A stretch of DNA of 64,000 bases from the NCBI GenBank assembly GCA_022497155.1, contig MU385750.1, positions 186,001-250,000 of the forward strand, written 5' to 3'. How positions within the stretch are numbered: the first letter of the stretch is position 1; every line of letters begins with the position of its first letter. Positions 58,894-64,000 of the stretch are shown here, piece after piece. The position numbers and the translations under genes were made by a program. This stretch comes from Whalleya microplaca (lineage: Eukaryota > Ascomycota > Sordariomycetes > Xylariales > Xylariaceae). Below the pieces are notes generated by a model. It ran no database searches. It worked only from the letters and a program-made list of their open reading frames with translations, and was not told the origin of the DNA.

Positions 58894-60965
58894 GGTATCT
58901 TAATTATACCCTTAGAATAATATCGGTCGTAATATATATTAATTATTTTAATTTTATCGGCTATTATACCTTTTATATCTTCCTTTTTTATTTAAAAGCC
59001 CGGCGCGATAAATATTAAAAGATATATCCCCTACTTTACGTCTTTAAGTATTTTGCTAAACAAAAGTTTCTCTTTATAAAATATAATATTCTAATTTCGG
59101 TAATATTAATCGAAATTTCTTTATAAATATAATAAAATTTTCGTTAGTTTTAAACTATATAATAAATATTTATTTTATAAACTTAATTAAATCCTTTATT
59201 TCGTCTAGCTGGAAAAATAAAGTCTCTTTTTTTAAAATAACCTTAAGCTATTTTAGACTTACTAATAATAAACGGAACCGAACCGAACGTTAATAATTAA
59301 CCGATTTATTTTTATATTATCGATCGGGCAAAACCCGTTAAATATTGCGGCTATTATAGTTTATTAAGCCGACTATAATATCCGCTTATATACGTATAAC
59401 GTTCTAGGCTTTTTTATAATCTAGTTTAAAAAACTCGTTATATAATTTCGAGCAAAACTATATAATCCGCTTAATAACTTTCTAATCGATTTTCTGCTAT
59501 AAACCACTAACAAAAATAACGTTTTATTTTTTAATCTTTCCTTATTTTCGGACGTCCTTTATCCGAACCGAATAATTTAAAATATAATAATAAATCTCTA
59601 TCGGTTTAAATAGTCTGTCACCTCCTTCCAGATTTTTTAACCGTTTTATAGGAGTTTTTATTTATTTTAGGTTACTAATTTTAAAATATCGCTTTAAAAC
59701 TACTTTTGCTTTTTTTTAAATAATAACACCTTTTAATAAAGTTTTAATTTATCGCTTGTTTATTTAATTATCTATTTAATATAATATTTCCCTAATCTTA
59801 ATATTATTTTTTAAGCCGTATTTATCGAATATATATATTACATTTTCGATTTAATTTATTACATTATTTCTATCGAATAAAAGCTATAAGTAACTTCGAA
59901 AGTTTAGTAATATAGCTGTTACTATAAACCTAGTTCTTCCGGTTATAATAAATCGCTTTTAATTAAAAGCTATATCTTAATTTATAAGCTTTTTATCGAC
60001 TTATACGTCCTTTATTATATTAAGGGATAAAGTCTTTTAGCTAGTTATTTCTAATTAAATATTTTAATTATATAATGCCGAATCTTTTTTATTTTATTAG
60101 TGCCTTTAATTAATAATAAGGTTAATAGTTCCTTAATTATTAGTTAGTCGGAAAAATCCCTTTTTAGCTATATTTAATATAATTTAAGATATTTTATCGT
60201 TTAGCTGTTTTAATTCTTCAGTCATACTTAATCTTAAGGGAATATAATCTATTCCTTTTAATTATATTAAATTATAATCTTATAATACTTTGGATATAAA
60301 ATTACAACTGTTTTTTAGGACGCTAATAATAGCTTTAAAAGTTAGAAAACTTTCAAAAAGAATCTCGATAATAAATCGCCAACCTAATTATTATATTATA
60401 TTAATTAATTAATCGCGTAATAAAACCACTTATAAACTAGTTAAAAGCTCGGATATTATTCTCGTTACCTAAATTCCACCTTAGTTTACTTTATAAGTCT
60501 AAACCGTAATACGTTTTCGTATATTATTTACTATATATTTTATAATTTTCTAATTTTTCCCAATCTTTTATACTACTAATTTTCTTATATTTAACTTGCT
60601 TTATTAAAACTTATACTTTTTTATATTTTCGTATTACTATATTTTTATACTTCCTATACTTTATATTTTTTATATCTCTATATCTTTATATTACTAGCTT
60701 ATTAATATATATTATAGGTCTTTTATAAGTCTCTCTATTAATCTGTTCATTTTTGGCATTACTTTTTTATTTTAAATAATCGTTTACTATTAGTTCTCTT
60801 TTTTAATTAGTACTTCTTTTTTATAAGTTCGGTTAGTTTAATAATTTTAGGGGTTTTATTAAAGTCCTTTTTTTTTAGTCCTATTTTATTGCTGCCTTTA
60901 TTTAGACTATTTTTTTCGATTAATTAGAAAGGCAAAAAAGTTAAAGCCTATCCGGAAGAGCTAAA

Positions 60966-61193
60966 TGTCTTAAGACAAGGTATTAGGGTAAAGGAGGTGC
61001 CACTTTATAGCTTCGCTAATCGGAAATAATTAAGGCGATAAAACAAAAAGAGTTATTTATAATAGCGATTAATCGAAAGGAAAGATATGTCTATTATCGG
61101 CGACGAGGCTGTTTGAGCTATATATATTTTATTTAAGAGTAAAAGAAAAAAACAAGCGATATATATATACTACGGCACACTAGCCCCATAATA
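60966..61193. repeat. LTR 3 (5' LTR of inner element)
   Basis: 228 bp, TGTCTTAAGAC to CCCATAATA. Same length as LTR 1 and LTR 2; differences seen are transitions only. Confidence 0.92.
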
Positions 61194-61197
61194 GTAT
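61194..61197. repeat. GTAT target duplication, right copy
   Basis: GTAT directly after LTR 3, followed by AAAATAATAAATAG, which matches the sequence after the intact GTAT at 55169. Confidence 0.8.
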
Positions 61198-61999
61198 AAA
61201 ATAATAAATAGTAAAAAGAATTCCGGTATTTTATATATTAGTTTATCTAATTAAAATATTCTTGCTATAAAGACGTTAAATTAAATATTAATAAAATTAT
61301 TAATTTCTTTTTTTATTAATTATTTAGCTTATCGAATAGCCCTAATAATTTATATAATAAACTATCCGCTACTTAATATCGTTTTTTAGGAATATGCCTT
61401 ATTTCGAAATTAAATATTTTAATAAAAGCTATCTACCGGGTTAATGCTGCATTAAGTAGGCTAGAAAATCCATTATTTAATTAAGTAATTAAAACTTTAA
61501 TATCAATTTCGAGAATAAATCTCGTGCCATAAAGGTAATTTTATAATTATCAAAAAGACTTAATTATCCCGAGACATTTTTATTTTATAATATCGTAATT
61601 AAGTTTTGGCTTTTTTTATATACCAGATTTAAATTTTACAGGTTAAATATATCTATTAATTTCCTATTCTAATATATACCCCTATCTTATACCTAACGTA
61701 TTAACTTTAAGCCAAATAATATATCCGTTTATATAATTAAACGTAATTAAATAAAATATATTAATTAACGCTATTTTAAGTTTATTTATAGCTTATTATT
61801 ACTCCACTTCCCATTTTTAATTTGCGTTTTTCCGGAAAAATTTTGTTAGTAATAAAGTAATTAACGTATAATATATAATTTATATATAATAATAAATTAT
61901 AACTCCTAGGAATGCCTGTATTTTAGAAACATTATTATAAAGTAATTATTTCGTAATTTTAATAATTTTAGTTTAATTAAAAGAACGACTATTAGTACC

Positions 62000-62700
62000 G
62001 TATAAATAGCCGATAATAACGGCGGCGTTTTTATACCAATCGCTTTTTTCCGCACTAACTATAGCTTCCGCTAGTTTAAAATTAAGTAAAATATTATTAA
62101 TATTCTTTAAATATTTATAAATAAATCGTTTTATTTCTGGTGCGATTTCTTAATTATCGTATCTCGTTTTTGGCCCTTTAATATTAATATTATCGAAAAA
62201 TAGCTCGCATTTATCGGGTATAAAGTCGAATAAGATCTAGGTAATAATACGTAAAAATTATGCTACCGAATTAGTCTCTTTTTATAACAAAATTGTTATC
62301 CGGAAAAGCCCGATCGGTATCGAAAATATAGTATAATTTTTACTAAATATAGATAATAATATTTAATTGTATTTTAAAAAGAAATCCACTATAAAAATTA
62401 TTACTTGTATAATAAATTCCTCCGCAAATTTGTTATAATTGCTCGGGAGGAAGGCATTTCGTATTTATATAATATTTAGTTTTATTACCGAATTAATTAA
62501 CCGAAAGTTTTTATTCTTTTTCTTAACTATAAATTAGGCGTTATAGTATAAGGTATAAGATTTTTTTAATATTCCATTCTTAAGCTAACTTTATAAAATA
62601 TTTAAAACCTGTATTTTTAGTAGCGCTAAAATAGAAATTAATTTAGCTTGCTATATATTATATAATATTATTTTAATTTTATACGGAAAAAATATTTTTT
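62000..62700 (-). pseudogene. Reverse transcriptase, outer element
   Basis: Same block as 55800-56720, about 6,025 bp downstream, with its own set of transitions. The F-F-D-N-like catalytic stretch lies at about 62171-62212. Confidence 0.75.
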
Positions 62701-64000
62701 CCCTAATTCGGCCGATTTTTATAAAATCTTAAGCTAATGTTATTTTTTATCAATAAAAAATCTCGATTAGTATTACTTTTTTTTAATTTATAAGTTTTAT
62801 ATCTAATAGCTTTATTTTAATAACGTTTAAACGTTTTTTCGTTAATTTAATATCTTGCGGCGCGGGAGCGAAACGTAAAATAATACCCTTATATTTTTTA
62901 TTTATTTTAAATATATTTAAAGGTTCGAAATTTAGCTTTATACTTTATAGTATTATTTGCTTTTAATTAATCGACCCTAAAAAGACTATATTATTTAATT
63001 CGGCATTATCGACTGGGTAAATTTTTCGTGCCTTTAGTTTATATATTATATATAGTTTAATTTCGTTTTTCTATAATATTTTTTTACGATATAATATTAT
63101 ATACTATATTACCTATTTAGATTTTTTTTTAATAGTTTTCTATAATAAGCCTAATAAATAATTATTAGATAGCGAGGCTTATATTTAATTACTATTTTAA
63201 AACATTTTATTAATAGCAATTTTTATCCGTTTATTAGCTTATTTTAAATTTAAGTTATTTTAGATTATACTTTTAAACTTCGCCAGATTTATTATTGCCG
63301 TAATATTTTAAGGCTTTTATTTACTATCGACCTGGCCCTTAATGTCGGCGGTTATTAGTTTTCCGAAAGATTAACGACATCAGTTAAGGTTCGTTTAGCT
63401 AGCTTATTATATATAAAAGGTATTACGATTTTAATATTTCCGAAAAATATCGAAGCTATTAATAAGCTTTTTTTAGGGTAAATTATTATACGTAATTAAA
63501 AAATAAAATTAAGGCCGAAAAGTAACGGGAATGCGGCTTTAGAATTTTTAACTATATAAATCGGTAGCGGTAAGCTATAGCTTACTAATTATACAGGTTT
63601 TTCGATTAAATTAAAGCTCCCAGTTTTATTATCTATTAATATATTAAAGCCGGATTACGTAATCTTAGTTTTTTATATAAATATCTAGTGCTTAAAAACG
63701 TATAATTATATAATAATACTTAACTAAACACCCGTATTAATAACTGCAGTAATTAAATCCTTATATTTTTTAAAGCTAATCCTTATAATTAATCGGGGTA
63801 ATAGTCGGATATATATTTTAATATCCCGGATAAATACCGGCAAAAATACTATAATAATTTAGGTAGCGTTACCGGATATTATAAATATATTATTAATTGA
63901 TATATTTATAAGGCTGTCCTAAAATTTATTAGGCATAAAGATTAGCTATAATACGTTTAATGTAAGATTAAACTAGGATTATTATTTTTGTTACTACTAA

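Larger units (their letters stand above)
49704..61193 (-). mobile_element. Inner full-length Ty3/gypsy element, 11,490 bp
   Basis: Complete element reading right to left: 5' LTR 60966-61193, gag with a zinc knuckle, reverse transcriptase, RNase H region, integrase with GPY/F, a long 3' region, and 3' LTR 49704-49931. Flanked by GTAT on both sides. All LTR differences seen are transitions. No frame is intact. At 11.5 kb it is longer than most fungal gypsy elements because of about 3.9 kb between the GPY/F domain and the 3' LTR. Confidence 0.88.
44242..64000 (-). mobile_element. Outer Ty3/gypsy element, interrupted, runs off the window
   Basis: Minus-strand element whose 3' LTR is 44242-44469 and whose internal sequence occupies 44470-49703 (integrase half) and 61194-64000 (RNase H/reverse transcriptase half). 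It is split by the inner element 49704-61193. Its 5' LTR would lie beyond the window. All coding sequence is destroyed by transitions to TA-rich sequence. The polypurine tract next to the 3' LTR is visible as A-G-G-A-A-A-A-A on the minus strand. Confidence 0.85.

Noticed and set aside
44242..64000. Mitochondrial or centromeric satellite DNA as the source of the AT-rich block
   Set aside because: The block is made of two recognisable gypsy copies with LTRs; no mitochondrial genes or satellite arrays. A centromere-proximal position cannot be excluded.
1..64000. CRISPR arrays, rRNA genes, bacterial operons or riboswitches
   Set aside because: None seen; the window is fungal nuclear DNA with introns.

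Overview
The window looks like nuclear DNA of a filamentous ascomycete (Pezizomycotina, most likely a Sordariomycete). The evidence is short introns of 51-163 bp with GTRNGT-like donors, CTNAC branch points and YAG acceptors; families typical of that group (2EXR, fungal rhodopsin-type membrane protein, SRR1-like, ENA-type P-ATPase, PD-(D/E)XK-like); and transposons carrying only transition mutations, the mark of repeat-induced point mutation (RIP). The species cannot be named from the sequence.

Layout. 1-3.1 kb: a phosphotransferase (cut by the window edge) and a three-exon SRR1-like gene, both on the minus strand. 3.1-6.8 kb: gene-poor. 6.8-12.3 kb: a BTB-like protein with a long low-complexity N-terminus and a CT-rich leader, then a small three-exon orphan. 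15.1-18.8 kb: a 2EXR protein and a six-exon seven-helix membrane protein. 19.7-19.9 kb: remnant of an FAD-dependent oxidoreductase. 22.0-23.8 kb: a basic, probably nuclear protein, divergent from the next gene across a 1.4 kb spacer with E-boxes and an 18-bp palindrome. 25.2-30.1 kb: an FHA-kinase gene split by a 3,274-bp Mutator-like element (MULE). 31.5-34.0 kb: a PD-(D/E)XK nuclease-like pseudogene between two related coding remnants. 34.5-41.8 kb: a complete ENA-type cation ATPase, a four-carbon acid sugar kinase-family protein and a glyoxalase/VOC protein. From 44,242 to the end: AT-rich, heavily RIPped Ty3/gypsy sequence.

The two most informative structures are transposon insertions. 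The MULE has 159-bp terminal inverted repeats and interrupts the kinase gene two codons after the ATP-binding lysine, with a visible target-site duplication, so the pre-insertion gene can be followed. In the AT-rich block an 11.5-kb gypsy element with 228-bp LTRs has inserted into another copy of the same element, at a GTAT site that is still uninterrupted inside the inserted copy. All differences seen between paired repeats are transitions.

No metabolic cluster is evident. The intact genes look like independent housekeeping or accessory genes; the decayed ones (kinase, nuclease-like, oxidoreductase) lie in the repeat-rich stretches.
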